DNA from: Pedobacter frigoris
Lineage (GTDB): Bacteria; Bacteroidota; Bacteroidia; Sphingobacteriales; Sphingobacteriaceae
Assembly: GCF_005116445.1 (NCBI RefSeq)
Contig: NZ_SWBQ01000001.1
Span: forward strand, 496,001 to 560,000
Direction of reading: 5' to 3'
Length of the DNA: 64,000 nt
Shown here one piece after another: positions 17,413-26,461 of the stretch. The notes below the pieces were generated by a model that worked only from the letters and a program-made list of their open reading frames with translations, made no database searches and was not told the DNA's origin. The stretch's first letter is position 1, and every line of letters begins with the position of its first letter. The translations under genes were made by a program, and so were the position numbers.

Positions 17413-19611
17413 TTAGTTCTCAGTATAGAGTTCAGGTACCCCGTTAAAAAAAGGTAAACATATAATTGCAATGGTTCCTTGCTGATCCGTACCGGCCTCG
17501 ATGGCAAAACTAGCTTTTTTACCAATCTGTTGTTTGTTGATCATGTCTATCCTTTCTTGGATAGAAGCCAGGCCCATTGACATTTCTTTAACACCACCCA
17601 TTACATTTTTATTTTCGATGTTCCCAATTCCTACGCCATTATCTTCCACTGTAATACGAATTTTATCTTCCTTTCTTGTTATTGTCACATTGAGATGGGC
17701 ATCTGGTTTTGGATTTACAATCAATCCATGTAAAATGGCATTTTCAATTAATGGTTGGATCAACATGGGTGGCAGGTATAAGGTTTTTAGCTGAATATCA
17801 TCTGCTACCGTAAATGTGTAAGTGAAAATATCATCGTAACGCATGGCTTCCAGCTCCGTATATAACATTAAAGCTTTCCATTCTTTATCTCCGCTTACTA
17901 AACTTTTTGTCGAATTTTCCAAGATCAGCCTACTCAATGAGGCAAATTTTTGTATTAGCCTGGAAGCTTTCCTTTTCTCGTTGTCCATAACATAGGCTTC
18001 AATTGAATTGAGGACATTGAATATGAAATGTGGGTTCATTTGTGACCTGATAGCCTTTAATTCGCTTTCTGATAATTGGTATTGTTGATACTGAAGTTCG
18101 CTTTTAAACTTCAATCGTCTAATCCGGTAAAGGTTTAAAAGGTAAATCAACACCGACATTAAAACAACAAGTGCCAAAATCCCGTACAACCATAATTGCT
18201 TTAACTCTAACTTATTTAATTTTTGCTGCTGCGAAAGTGCATTCACCTTACTGGCCTGTAACTTCTCTTTGTTCCTGGCGATTTGAAGTTGTTTTTCTTT
18301 TTCTTCAGATCTAAATTTTTCATTTTGCAACTGTACGGTTTGTAAATCTCTAAACTGTAACCCTTTTTGAATTTCGGCAGTGTTTAATGCCAATTGCAAT
18401 TGCTGTTGTTTGAGTTGCGCACCTGTCAATAGTTCCTTCTGTTTATAAGAGAATTCTTTTTTATCAAAATCAAACTGGATACCCATTCTGGTAATCTCAT
18501 TTTTCTTTTTGTCGTTACTGATGGTATCGGCAAATTTGGTGTATTGTTTATAGTAAAGCAGGGCACTATCGGGCATCTTCATCGCATCATAAAGTTCACT
18601 CAGGCCTAAACTGGCATCCCGTTTAAGCTCTGTAATATTTAGTTCGTTGCCTGTTTGTAGTGCTTTAAGTCCGTATGATTTAGCTTCTTTATAGTTACCC
18701 TTGCCCAGATAGGCTGCAGATACGTTTTGCATGTTAATACCCAAGCTCCTTTTGTTATTAGTCTTGGTATTAATTTCAATAGCTTTTAATCCATATATCA
18801 AGGCTAAATCATTGTTTTTTAGTTCGTTGTAATATGCTGAGAGATTTCCGTTGTCTCTCGCAGTTCCGCGTAAATCAGCTATAGAATCAGCAATTTTAAG
18901 AGACTTCTGGCTATATTTTATGGCTTCAGGAATGTTTTTGTTTTTAAATTGTATGATGCCGATGTTTGCTAAAACACTCGATTGACCAACATAATTTTTT
19001 AGTTTATGGTGTAATGCAAGTGATTTTTGATAATATTTCATTGCTTCTGTAAAATCTCCCATTTCGGTGTATACTATTCCAATTGTGCCTAAATCATTTG
19101 CAGCTTGTTGCTCATTTTTGTTTTTTTCAAATGATTTTAGCGCATCTAGTAAATATTTTAAGGCCTCTGGAAATTTAGACTGTACCAAATAGACTGTACC
19201 AATATTAGATAAAGCGGCTCCGATTTCTAAATCATTTTTTAATTGGAGAGATATGCTGAGTGCTTGGTTTAAAGAAGTCAACGCTTCTGTATACATGGCT
19301 AAATGAAAATGAATGATCCCTTTGATCCGATGGGTAGCAGAAACAATATTTTTATCTTTAATCTGGTTTTCAAAAGATAAAATTTCTTCTGTATACTTTA
19401 AAGCGGATTTTGGATTGTGTGGTAGAGTCTGCGTTGTCAGATCAAATAGAATTTTTGCTCTTACATCATCTTGTTTTGTATGGGATGCAGCACGTTTGAG
19501 CAGGGAATCAATTTTTTTAGTCTGTGCATAGCTATCTCTACTTCCCAGCAGAATGAGAGAAGTTAGTAAAGAAATGATATATACATTGAAAAAACTGAGT
19601 TTAAACTTCAT
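17413..19611 (-). CDS. TPR sensor histidine kinase, LytS type
   Basis: 732 residues from the ATG at 19611 (a GTG four codons upstream is possible). N-terminal signal/anchor, then about eight tetratricopeptide repeats (residues 40-360) exposed to the periplasm, a coiled coil, one membrane helix (LWLYGILALVVLMSVLIYLL) and a His_kinase domain: QMNPHFIFNVLNSIEAYV with the phospho-accepting histidine near residue 528, and ATP-binding boxes ENAILHG, VEDNGVGIG and MGLASIQERI. These kinases phosphorylate LytTR regulators. The only such regulator here is 10 kb away at 29723, with the secreted-protein genes in between, which it probably controls. Transcribed divergently from those genes. Confidence 0.9.
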   Translation of the reverse strand: MKFKLSFFNVYIISLLTSLILLGSRDSYAQTKKIDSLLKRAASHTKQDDVRAKILFDLTTQTLPHNPKSALKYTEEILSFENQIKDKNIVSATHRIKGIIHFHLAMYTEALTSLNQALSISLQLKNDLEIGAALSNIGTVYLVQSKFPEALKYLLDALKSFEKNKNEQQAANDLGTIGIVYTEMGDFTEAMKYYQKSLALHHKLKNYVGQSSVLANIGIIQFKNKNIPEAIKYSQKSLKIADSIADLRGTARDNGNLSAYYNELKNNDLALIYGLKAIEINTKTNNKRSLGINMQNVSAAYLGKGNYKEAKSYGLKALQTGNELNITELKRDASLGLSELYDAMKMPDSALLYYKQYTKFADTISNDKKKNEITRMGIQFDFDKKEFSYKQKELLTGAQLKQQQLQLALNTAEIQKGLQFRDLQTVQLQNEKFRSEEKEKQLQIARNKEKLQASKVNALSQQQKLNKLELKQLWLYGILALVVLMSVLIYLLNLYRIRRLKFKSELQYQQYQLSESELKAIRSQMNPHFIFNVLNSIEAYVMDNEKRKASRLIQKFASLSRLILENSTKSLVSGDKEWKALMLYTELEAMRYDDIFTYTFTVADDIQLKTLYLPPMLIQPLIENAILHGLIVNPKPDAHLNVTITRKEDKIRITVEDNGVGIGNIENKNVMGGVKEMSMGLASIQERIDMINKQQIGKKASFAIEAGTDQQGTIAIICLPFFNGVPELYTEN

Positions 19612-19862
19612 ATTCCTTTTCACGTTGTTTTTAATGGAACTGCTTTCTATTATATCAAAGTAACATATAAATATACCAAATGATATTAGGCTTTAATCGT
19701 TCGTCTTACAGTTCCGCTCATTTAAAATACCTATTCACTCAACATTTAAAATAGTGCAGTAAAATTACCGCTTAATGTCCTATTTGATAAGCTGTAACCA
19801 CACGATTTTTTGGTCTTTTTGCTATAGTCTTTAGTCCCTGCCTGCGGCATGCAGGTTTCCGC

Positions 19863-19949
19863 TTCCCTCAACTTATGCTACCCTTCACTCATTAAAATAA
19901 CGCTTTCAATCATTGTCTTAAAATTCTAGTAATAAGGTGAATATGTTTG
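19863..19949 (+). promoter_or_regulatory. Promoter P1 with 21-bp-phased repeats (candidate LytTR site)
   Basis: Two 10-bp repeats, TTCACTCATT (19884) and TTCAATCATT (19905), start exactly 21 bp apart. A weaker third (TTCCCTCAAC, 7/10) lies a further 21 bp upstream at 19863. TATGTTTG, a perfect -7 element, starts at 19942, 37 bp after the start of the last repeat. The same arrangement recurs at P2 and P3. Two-turn-phased direct repeats are the known geometry of LytTR-domain binding. The rest of 19612-19862 shows only a short GC-rich inverted repeat (CCTGC...GCAGG near 19837). Confidence 0.65.
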
Positions 19950-19995
19950 ATTAAGAAGCTATAATCGAAATCCATTCAACATTAAAAATATTATT

Positions 19996-20985
19996 ATGAA
20001 AACGAACCTTAAAAATTTATTAAGAATATCATTATCACTTTGTCTTTTAATCGTGATAAGTATCAATACTAACGCTCAAGAAGGTAAAAAATTAATCAAA
20101 AAGAAAAAAGTAGATACTACGGAAGGTAAGATTAAACCCATTATTACCTCGCCTGTGGCTGGCTCTACCGTAGATGGTCCATTTGTATTGGTAGGTAAAG
20201 CTGAACCAAATACCACGGTTAATGTAATTGTATCGCCCATTTATCAATTGCCAAAAAGTACAACTGGTAAAACGGTTTTAAGGGTTAGTACACCACTGCA
20301 CGAACCACAACAGTTTACTGCTAAAGCAGATGCGAATGGCGTTTGGCAAAGCCGATTGGTGGAGGTGCAGTATGATCCAAAAGCAACAAATAAAAGAATT
20401 TTTGCATCTGTTAATCAAATATGGGGTTCGAAAGTTATACAGAGTGGCAACACCGAATATTTCGCCTCACCTAAATTAACAATGATTGTGGGAACAATTA
20501 AAGTTCCTGCAAAACCAAAGGAAGAAGAGAAATCTTCAGGACAACCTGAAACAGATGAAGGGATAGTTAAAGGTGGTAGCGTTATGCCATTTCAAATTTC
20601 ATCCCCAAAAAATAATAGATATGTGGCGCATGATGATTTTAGTATTGCAGGCGTGGCAGCACCAGGAGCAACAGTTAGGGTAGAAGTGCGTTACTTTGGC
20701 TATAGAAGTAAATCTAATGTAACTATCCGTAATTATGGTCCTGCTTTTTTACCTGGGGTTGACAAGAATACAACAGTGGTCAACGATGCACTTTGGACTA
20801 CTTTTACCGTAAGAAGTAACGGAGGGATTTGGGGAACGGGCTATATCGAATTTATTAAAAAGATTGATGGCTACTCTTGCTGGGCAAACACGTATACCAT
20901 TACCGCAAGTTTAGTAAATGAAAATGGCAAATTGGTACGACCAGTTAAGGTAAATGTTACCCGAATGAAAACCAAAGCAATATAA
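19996..20985 (+). CDS. Secreted protein with two Ig-like repeats
   Basis: A 329-residue exported protein; the signal peptide ends near NTNAQEGKK (residues 24-32). Two homologous beta-sandwich modules follow: one beginning ITSPVAGSTVDGPFVLVGKA (about 49-68), the other beginning ISSPKNNRYVAHDDFSIAGV (about 200-220). Both contain the (S/T)SP...G...V.(V/I).GxA.P..TV.V pattern of bacterial Ig-like domains in surface adhesins. A related single-module protein is encoded at 27822. It is the first gene after promoter P1. Function unknown; probable cell-surface or periplasmic role. Confidence 0.7.
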   Translation: MKTNLKNLLRISLSLCLLIVISINTNAQEGKKLIKKKKVDTTEGKIKPIITSPVAGSTVDGPFVLVGKAEPNTTVNVIVSPIYQLPKSTTGKTVLRVSTPLHEPQQFTAKADANGVWQSRLVEVQYDPKATNKRIFASVNQIWGSKVIQSGNTEYFASPKLTMIVGTIKVPAKPKEEEKSSGQPETDEGIVKGGSVMPFQISSPKNNRYVAHDDFSIAGVAAPGATVRVEVRYFGYRSKSNVTIRNYGPAFLPGVDKNTTVVNDALWTTFTVRSNGGIWGTGYIEFIKKIDGYSCWANTYTITASLVNENGKLVRPVKVNVTRMKTKAI

Positions 20986-21038
20986 ATAAACTGATCATAA
21001 AGAGTTTGTTTTTAGGTATTTAAGAAGCAACTAAGCAA

Positions 21039-21695
21039 ATGAGAACAGGAATATTTTTAGCACTGATGCTAGGTATGTTAAACTTAGCTAGTGTAGCGCA
21101 ACAATTGCCTACCTGTATAGAGCAACTTAACAGGAAATCGGATATAACTACTACCAAATTTGAACGTGTTATTACACTTAAAGGAAATCGTACGGTGTAT
21201 GAATTTTCGATAACTAGTAAACGCGAATGCATCCATTGTGCAAGAGGGACTATTTTTTACGATGGCAATTGTAACGTTGTAGCATCTTTTATCACTTCAA
21301 GAGGATTCAAAGGTTTTGTAGAGGATGGTTATACGGCTGCAGAGCTCGGTTATCTAGGTTACCCCAACATCAAATATCGACCTAAAGAAGATCCTTTACC
21401 CAGTTGTATAGAGAAAGTATTGGTCAATGCCGATTCTTTAAACAAGGCAGGTGTAAGTAAGATTGTACAAGTGCGTATGAAGGATAAGATTTTATACGGC
21501 TTCGAACATCTTATAGACCCTAAATTGGCCAATTGTAAAGATTGTCCGAGATCTATTGTTTACTATAATGCCGATTGCAAACCAGAGGTTACTTTTAGGG
21601 TAGGCGGTATTGCAGGTGTTAAAGGTAATAATGGTTATACCGGGACCGATTACAATAGCAAACAAATCTTAAACATTTTATGGCGTACGAAATAA
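21039..21695 (+). CDS. Secreted cysteine-containing protein with internal duplication
   Basis: A 218-residue exported protein with a signal peptide ending near SVAQQ (residues 17-21). The mature part is two homologous halves: CIEQLNRK...CIHCARGTIFYDGNCN (24-80) and CIEKVLVN...CKDCPRSIVYYNADCK (125-190). Each has four cysteines in the same order, suggesting a disulfide-stabilised module present twice. The family is not recognised. It follows the Ig-like gene by 53 bp and precedes a lipoprotein gene, all behind promoter P1. Confidence 0.6.
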   Translation: MRTGIFLALMLGMLNLASVAQQLPTCIEQLNRKSDITTTKFERVITLKGNRTVYEFSITSKRECIHCARGTIFYDGNCNVVASFITSRGFKGFVEDGYTAAELGYLGYPNIKYRPKEDPLPSCIEKVLVNADSLNKAGVSKIVQVRMKDKILYGFEHLIDPKLANCKDCPRSIVYYNADCKPEVTFRVGGIAGVKGNNGYTGTDYNSKQILNILWRTK

Positions 21696-21741
21696 CAATT
21701 TGAAATACTTATTTCAATCTATAATTCTTAAAATCATAATC

Positions 21742-22428
21742 ATGAAAAATTTAAAAAACAACATAAAATATGTCATCATCTTTTTTTTCATATTATTGGC
21801 TTCCTGCCAGAAAGACGAAGTTGCAAAAGAAACAAAAGATGAACAACCAATTAATTTGGCTGACTATTATATCATTGGTAGAAAACCTGCACAACTCTCC
21901 AACGGACAAACGGTACAAATACCTTACCTCATTAATTTTGATGAATATGGGAAAGCAAATTTTTTAAGAGAAAGTGCTAAGCCATTTACGTTTAAGGATG
22001 GCAAAATTAAGATTAGTGATGCAATGGTTTTTACCATCAAAGACAATGCAATAACGGCTTACGAAGATGTGATAAAACGCTATCCATTTACAAGTTATAG
22101 TCTTCAAAAGAAGCCAACTACCAATCAATTCTATGGAAATTCATATCAGGGTAACTGGACTAATGTGGCAAAAACATTTTCGGTGTTTAAGTTTAATTCG
22201 GCTACCTACGAGGAAAAAACTGGTGCAATATATGCATTTGCAGGTAAGTATACTTTGCTTGGTAATATTGCTGCAATAAGCGATACTGAAGATTACGCTG
22301 CTGATAATTTTGCCGAATATACTATTGTGCTGATTGATGGAAAGTTGGAAGTTACCTGCCGCAAAAATAATTTAGTAGGTGCTGGGTCAGAAACATTTAC
22401 CTACGGTGTATTTACCAAAGTTCCATAG
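21742..22428 (+). CDS. Lipoprotein, paralogue of the 23896 and 28292 genes
   Basis: 228 residues from the ATG at 21742, chosen because it gives a standard lipoprotein signal MKNLKNN...ILLASCQKD; a start 14 codons upstream would spoil the signal. The mature protein resembles the products at 23896 and 28292: an opening (D)YYIIGRK / KYSIVGKL, a central DGKIKISDAMVFTIKDNAI-like strand set, and a TNQFYGNSYQGNW / TNQLEGKNFKGSW segment. This is a local paralogous family of predicted beta-rich lipoproteins with no known function. Last gene of the P1 unit. Confidence 0.65.
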   Translation: MKNLKNNIKYVIIFFFILLASCQKDEVAKETKDEQPINLADYYIIGRKPAQLSNGQTVQIPYLINFDEYGKANFLRESAKPFTFKDGKIKISDAMVFTIKDNAITAYEDVIKRYPFTSYSLQKKPTTNQFYGNSYQGNWTNVAKTFSVFKFNSATYEEKTGAIYAFAGKYTLLGNIAAISDTEDYAADNFAEYTIVLIDGKLEVTCRKNNLVGAGSETFTYGVFTKVP

Positions 22429-22450
22429 ATAATTTATTTAAATAAATTAG

Positions 22451-22537
22451 TTTACTCATCTCAAATCATAACTCACTCATTATTACCTAGCGTCCAATCA
22501 TTCCCATAAAATACTGTGTAGAAGGTATATATGTTTG
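22451..22537 (+). promoter_or_regulatory. Promoter P2 with three 21-bp-phased repeats
   Basis: Repeats TTTACTCATC (22451), CTCACTCATT (22472) and TCCAATCATT (22493) are spaced exactly 21 bp. The -7 element TATGTTTG begins at 22530, again 37 bp after the start of the last repeat, with 27 bp between repeat and box as in P1 and P3. Downstream, GAGTAAGC resembles P1 (GATTAAGA) and P3 (GATAAGC). It would drive the five-gene run 22576-26277. Confidence 0.65.
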
Positions 22538-22575
22538 AGTAAGCAAATTAGCTATGAACATTAAAACTAAAAACC

Positions 22576-23328
22576 ATGAAAAAATTACTAATCATTCCAA
22601 TGTGTATCTTATTAATCGTTCTATCGTGTAAAAAAAACAAAACGCCTGCCGACGAAAAAGAAGTGGTTAAAGGAAATATTAAACAAGTTGTGGAGACTGT
22701 AAATGGTATCACTTACAAAATTTTTACGGATTTAAACACAACCAATTTTAAAGGGATTTTAGTTGTGGGAAGCGGTAACGAAGAAAACAATCCATCGGAA
22801 GGCGCAATAAATGGTGCAGCAGAAACTGCCTTATGCGAAAAAGCAGCAGCCAATGGTTATGCAGCGGCAATTGTTAAATATCAAAAACCTCCGGCAGGTG
22901 CCGATTGGAATAGCAGGGCAAAATTAATAGGTGAAGATTTTAATAGAGCTATTGTAGGTATTGCAGGCAAGTACGGTATCGATAAAAGTAAATCGGTAGT
23001 GGGTGGTTTTTCTTATTCCTCTAATATGTTGTTTACTGATATCTCTAGCAATAATATGACCTTGAGTTACTGTAAAGGCCTGGTGGCTGCTTGTGGAGGA
23101 GGTGGTGCTTGGAATGCCCAAAATTTTAAAATTCCTATTTATGCCATTAACTGTAGTAACAGCAACCAAGATGGCGAATATTATGGCAAAGGCCTTTACG
23201 ATCAAATTCCAGCCAATTCAGCTATAAAAGCCAAAAGTGAAGGTGTAACAGACAATAATTGCAATACCCATTGTGGTGGCGATTGGACCGATAAAATGTA
23301 CAATAAAATGGTGTATTGGTTGCAGTAA
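22576..23328 (+). CDS. Lipoprotein with alpha/beta-hydrolase fold
   Basis: A 250-residue lipoprotein (lipobox in LIVLSCKKN, residues 14-22). The mature part reads like an alpha/beta hydrolase: an ILVVGSGNEEN opening strand, a helix with AKLIGEDFNRAIVGIAGKYG, a nucleophile-elbow candidate VGGFSYSSN (serine at about residue 145), and a late histidine in NTHCGGDW. It is probably a surface-anchored esterase- or peptidase-like enzyme, but the substrate is unknown and the elbow is not a strict GxSxG. First gene after promoter P2. Confidence 0.6.
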   Translation: MKKLLIIPMCILLIVLSCKKNKTPADEKEVVKGNIKQVVETVNGITYKIFTDLNTTNFKGILVVGSGNEENNPSEGAINGAAETALCEKAAANGYAAAIVKYQKPPAGADWNSRAKLIGEDFNRAIVGIAGKYGIDKSKSVVGGFSYSSNMLFTDISSNNMTLSYCKGLVAACGGGGAWNAQNFKIPIYAINCSNSNQDGEYYGKGLYDQIPANSAIKAKSEGVTDNNCNTHCGGDWTDKMYNKMVYWLQ

Positions 23329-23362
23329 CCTAGTTTATAATTAATTATTAAGGAATTAAATC

Positions 23363-23842
23363 ATGAAAACATTTAAAATATTATCAATACTAGTATTGCT
23401 TATAAGTTTTATGGCTTGTAAAAAAGATAGGGCAATTGTTGAAGTAAAAAATATAGGTACGATTACCACCCTGGGCGAAAAAATGGATATTACCGAAGCT
23501 GTTTACACACATAGTTCTAAAGACAATAGTTCACTTATTACTTTATTCACAGAAAATCAACGGTTTGCACTCATATTGCGTTTTACCCACGTAAGTTTTA
23601 ATGAAATACCAGCTGGAAGTTTCACCTTAACAAAAGTTTTCCCTAATGATGCTAAAATATATTTTAATGATGGCTTAACATTTATTAGCCATGCAAATGG
23701 CGAAACTGCAGACTATTTTACCTCTGGGAATGTAGAGATTATTAAAAACGGAGATCGCTATAAAATTACAGCAAATGTAATGACAGCGAAAGGCGCCACA
23801 ACATGTAGTTACGAAGGCACATTAACCATACAAGGCTCTTAG
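23363..23842 (+). CDS. Small lipoprotein, unknown function
   Basis: A 159-residue predicted lipoprotein: signal MKTFKILSILVLLISFMACKKD with the lipobox cysteine at 19. The mature protein is beta-rich (ITTLGEKMDITEAVYTH, FALILRFTHVSF, GDRYKITANVM). Such short proteins resemble lipocalin-like or calycin-type folds seen in many Bacteroidota lipoproteins, but no family is recognised. The signal sequence is nearly the same as that of the RCC1 lipoprotein at 24533, suggesting duplicated upstream parts. Confidence 0.55.
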   Translation: MKTFKILSILVLLISFMACKKDRAIVEVKNIGTITTLGEKMDITEAVYTHSSKDNSSLITLFTENQRFALILRFTHVSFNEIPAGSFTLTKVFPNDAKIYFNDGLTFISHANGETADYFTSGNVEIIKNGDRYKITANVMTAKGATTCSYEGTLTIQGS

Positions 23843-23895
23843 TTAAAATAGCAAATCAAAATAGTTCTCCTCACCAAAATAAAAACTTAAACATC

Positions 23896-24495
23896 ATGAA
23901 AAACATATTAAAAATGCTACCCATATTATTGTTAACAATATTGCTAAGCTGTAAAAAGAAAGATCCTAAACCAGAGGTTTTTGATATTACCAAATATAGT
24001 ATTGTAGGAAAGCTATCTACTGGATATCCTTACATAATTACCATAGAAAGTGACAAAGCAGTTTTGACATCCTATAGTGTTAGCGATGGAAAATATACTT
24101 ATACAGATGGTGTTTTAAAGCTAAATTTTAATGGAGGCGAAGTTATTTGTTCTTTCACTATAGAAAATGGAAGCATCAAAGCCTACGTAGGTCCAGTAAT
24201 AATAAACACTTATGATTTGGTAAAAATACCAGCAACCAACCAGTTAGAAGGTAAAAACTTTAAAGGAAGTTGGAACGGTTCCGGTTATTTAACTCAGGTT
24301 AAATTCACAGGTGCAAAATACACAGAAATTACTAATGGTCAGCAAAATGAAGTTAATTATACCCTAATAAATAACCTCGCTGTTAAAAAAGAGGAGGGTA
24401 TTAACATCACCGTATTTATGATGTTGAATGGTAAATTGGAGGGAGGTCGTTATAGATATCCAAATACCGATTGGGGTACTTTTATGAAAGAGTAA
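23896..24495 (+). CDS. Lipoprotein, paralogue of the 21742 product
   Basis: A 199-residue lipoprotein with lipobox LLSCKKKD (cysteine at about 18). It shares with the 21742 and 28292 products the order DITKYSIVGKL, a DGVLKLNFNGGEVICSFTIE strand set, an ATNQLEGKNFKGSWNG segment and a C-terminal MLNGKLE. Function unknown; probably a beta-rich outer-membrane-anchored protein. In the P2 unit, 53 bp after the preceding gene. Confidence 0.6.
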   Translation: MKNILKMLPILLLTILLSCKKKDPKPEVFDITKYSIVGKLSTGYPYIITIESDKAVLTSYSVSDGKYTYTDGVLKLNFNGGEVICSFTIENGSIKAYVGPVIINTYDLVKIPATNQLEGKNFKGSWNGSGYLTQVKFTGAKYTEITNGQQNEVNYTLINNLAVKKEEGINITVFMMLNGKLEGGRYRYPNTDWGTFMKE

Positions 24496-24532
24496 AATTT
24501 CTCATTTGATCCATTTTTATAAAACTTAAATC

Positions 24533-25639
24533 ATGAAAACATTAAAAATAGCATCAACGCTCTTATTGCTGTTGAGCTTTATGGCGTGCAAAAAAGATAA
24601 AGATAATAATGAAACCGAGAAAAATAACAAGGTTATAGGCATTTACGCAGGCCCGCAATTTTCCATGTTTATTAAAGCCGATAACACCCTATGGGTAACT
24701 GGCACCAACAAATATGGCCAATTGGCCGATGGCACTACCAACCAAATTACTAAACCAAAAATGGTGATGAGCAATGTGGCCGCAGTTAGTTCTGGTGGGG
24801 CACATACCATGATTTTAAAAACAGATAAAACGCTTTGGGGAGTAGGCTATAATTCGAGCGGACAATTGGGAGATGGCACCACCCAATCTTCGCCAAGCCC
24901 AAAGCAAATTATGATAGACGTAAGTGCGGTAAGTGCCTCTATTAGTGAAACATTTGTAATAAAAACGGACAAAACACTTTGGGCTATGGGCCACAACTAT
25001 TACGGCGAGCTAGGCGATGGTGCTACCCAAATGGTTAAAACACCCAAACAAATTATGAGCGATGTGTTAGCCGTAAGCGCAGAGTATAATTATACCTTAA
25101 TTTTAAAAACAGACCATACACTTTGGGCTACTGGGTTTAACGATTATGGCAAATTTGGCGATGGCACCACCACCAATTCTACGATATTTAAATTCATTAT
25201 GTCTGGTGTAAAAGCCATTAACGCAACTGTAGATGCCAGTCTAATTTTAAAAGATGACCATACACTTTGGGCAGTTGGCGATAATTCCAGTGGTAAATTA
25301 GGTGACGGAACTTATGATAATATCAGTTTCCCAAAACAAATTATGGCAAATGTAGCCACCATGAGCTCAATGGCGCACTATACTTTAATTTTAAAAACCG
25401 ACGGTACACTTTGGGCTACCGGAGATAATAGAGCCGGTCAGCTAAGTATAGGCACCATGGCAAAGATTAACTCACCTCAATTGGTAACTGACAATGTAAA
25501 AAGCATAGCTGCAGGTGTAGACCATTCAATCATTTTAAAAACAGATCATTCAGTTTGGCTTACCGGCTATAATGTATATGGGCAATTAGGAGATGAAGCC
25601 GATAAATACAGATTTCTTTTCAAAGAACTTAAACTTTAA
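24533..25639 (+). CDS. RCC1-repeat lipoprotein
   Basis: A 368-residue lipoprotein (lipobox LSFMACKKD). The mature part consists of seven RCC1-type repeats of about 50 residues, each with the pattern LKTDxTLWAxGxNxxGQLGDG followed by a KQIMSDVxAVS linker. RCC1 repeats form a seven-bladed beta-propeller, used for protein-protein or ligand binding. The lipid anchor places it on the outer membrane; no catalytic residue is evident. It belongs to the P2 unit and is one of two propeller-like repeat lipoproteins in the cluster (see 26462). Confidence 0.82.
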   Translation: MKTLKIASTLLLLLSFMACKKDKDNNETEKNNKVIGIYAGPQFSMFIKADNTLWVTGTNKYGQLADGTTNQITKPKMVMSNVAAVSSGGAHTMILKTDKTLWGVGYNSSGQLGDGTTQSSPSPKQIMIDVSAVSASISETFVIKTDKTLWAMGHNYYGELGDGATQMVKTPKQIMSDVLAVSAEYNYTLILKTDHTLWATGFNDYGKFGDGTTTNSTIFKFIMSGVKAINATVDASLILKDDHTLWAVGDNSSGKLGDGTYDNISFPKQIMANVATMSSMAHYTLILKTDGTLWATGDNRAGQLSIGTMAKINSPQLVTDNVKSIAAGVDHSIILKTDHSVWLTGYNVYGQLGDEADKYRFLFKELKL

Positions 25640-25650
25640 AAATATCAATC

Positions 25651-26277
25651 ATGAAAAAATATATATTTTACATCGTTTTAATGAGTTTAAGCTATGTTGG
25701 CCTAGCTCAAGAATTAACACCACCACAAGTAGAGGGTTATGTTAGTGGAAGTACAATTAAGGTGGGTTTTCCTTTTGCTATAAAGGGGGTTCCATTTTCA
25801 CAAATACCAGGTAGTGTGTGGTATAGCCACGGAAGGGTTATTGCTGAGTTACAAATGTCTTATTATATGGAAGGAGATGACAAGATGTACGTAACTAAAC
25901 TAGTTAAAAGTGTAAACCCCAGACAAACAGTTGGGAGTTGGGCTTTGGCTGATTTTAAGATTGAACCAAAACCTTATCCAATACCCAATAGGAATGTAGT
26001 GAGCGAGAAAACTACCTACCTACTTTCTGTTTATCAAAATAATAATTATAAAAGCTCAAAAATGTGGTATGCAAATATTGTTCTAATTAATCCGATCATC
26101 CGACCTCAAAATATACCTGATCAGAAATTAGGTTCTGAAATCATACTTCCAAAAATTCCTGATCAAAAAAAAGGGCCAATAAAAGTTCATCCAAAAGATA
26201 AGGTAATTCTTAATCCACAACCTATTCCACCAAAAATTAAAAGTAATAAGTACTCAGGTCAGCTTAATAAACAATAA
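25651..26277 (+). CDS. Secreted protein with Pro/Lys-rich tail
   Basis: A 208-residue protein with a Sec signal (cleavage near GLAQEL, about residue 20). A beta-rich N-terminal domain (GSTIKVGFPFAIKGVPF, WYSHGRVIAELQMSYY) is followed from about residue 150 by a low-complexity segment with short repeats IPDQKLG / IPDQKKG and PKDKVILNPQPIPPK. This tail may be a linker or wall-binding segment. No family recognised. Last gene of the P2 unit, 11 bp after the RCC1 gene. Confidence 0.55.
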   Translation: MKKYIFYIVLMSLSYVGLAQELTPPQVEGYVSGSTIKVGFPFAIKGVPFSQIPGSVWYSHGRVIAELQMSYYMEGDDKMYVTKLVKSVNPRQTVGSWALADFKIEPKPYPIPNRNVVSEKTTYLLSVYQNNNYKSSKMWYANIVLINPIIRPQNIPDQKLGSEIILPKIPDQKKGPIKVHPKDKVILNPQPIPPKIKSNKYSGQLNKQ

Positions 26278-26320
26278 ACACAATGCAAACGAATTTCTTA
26301 TTAACGAAGAAATATTTTTT

Positions 26321-26407
26321 CTAACTCATTGTATAGATCCATTCGCTCATTAGTAAGTGTTCTTCAATCATTGCCTCAAAAAGTAAAACTCAAGATAGAT
26401 AAGTTTG
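26321..26407 (+). promoter_or_regulatory. Promoter P3 with three 21-bp-phased repeats
   Basis: Repeats CTAACTCATT (26321), TTCGCTCATT (26342) and TTCAATCATT (26363) are spaced exactly 21 bp, and TAAGTTTG (TAnnTTTG) begins at 26400, 37 bp after the start of the last repeat. Repeat sequence, repeat phase and distance to the -7 box all match P1 and P2. It drives the repeat lipoprotein at 26462. Confidence 0.65.
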
Positions 26408-26461
26408 GATAAGCATCTGGATATTAACCAAAAAATGTATATCAAATTAAAATATAAATCC

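Noticed and set aside
19712-19743. A loose pair of TTCCGCTCAT/TTCACTCAAC repeats upstream of the sensor kinase
   Set aside because: Spacing is 22 bp rather than 21, no TAnnTTTG box follows at 37 bp, and the orientation does not suit the minus-strand kinase gene. Not included in the regulon.
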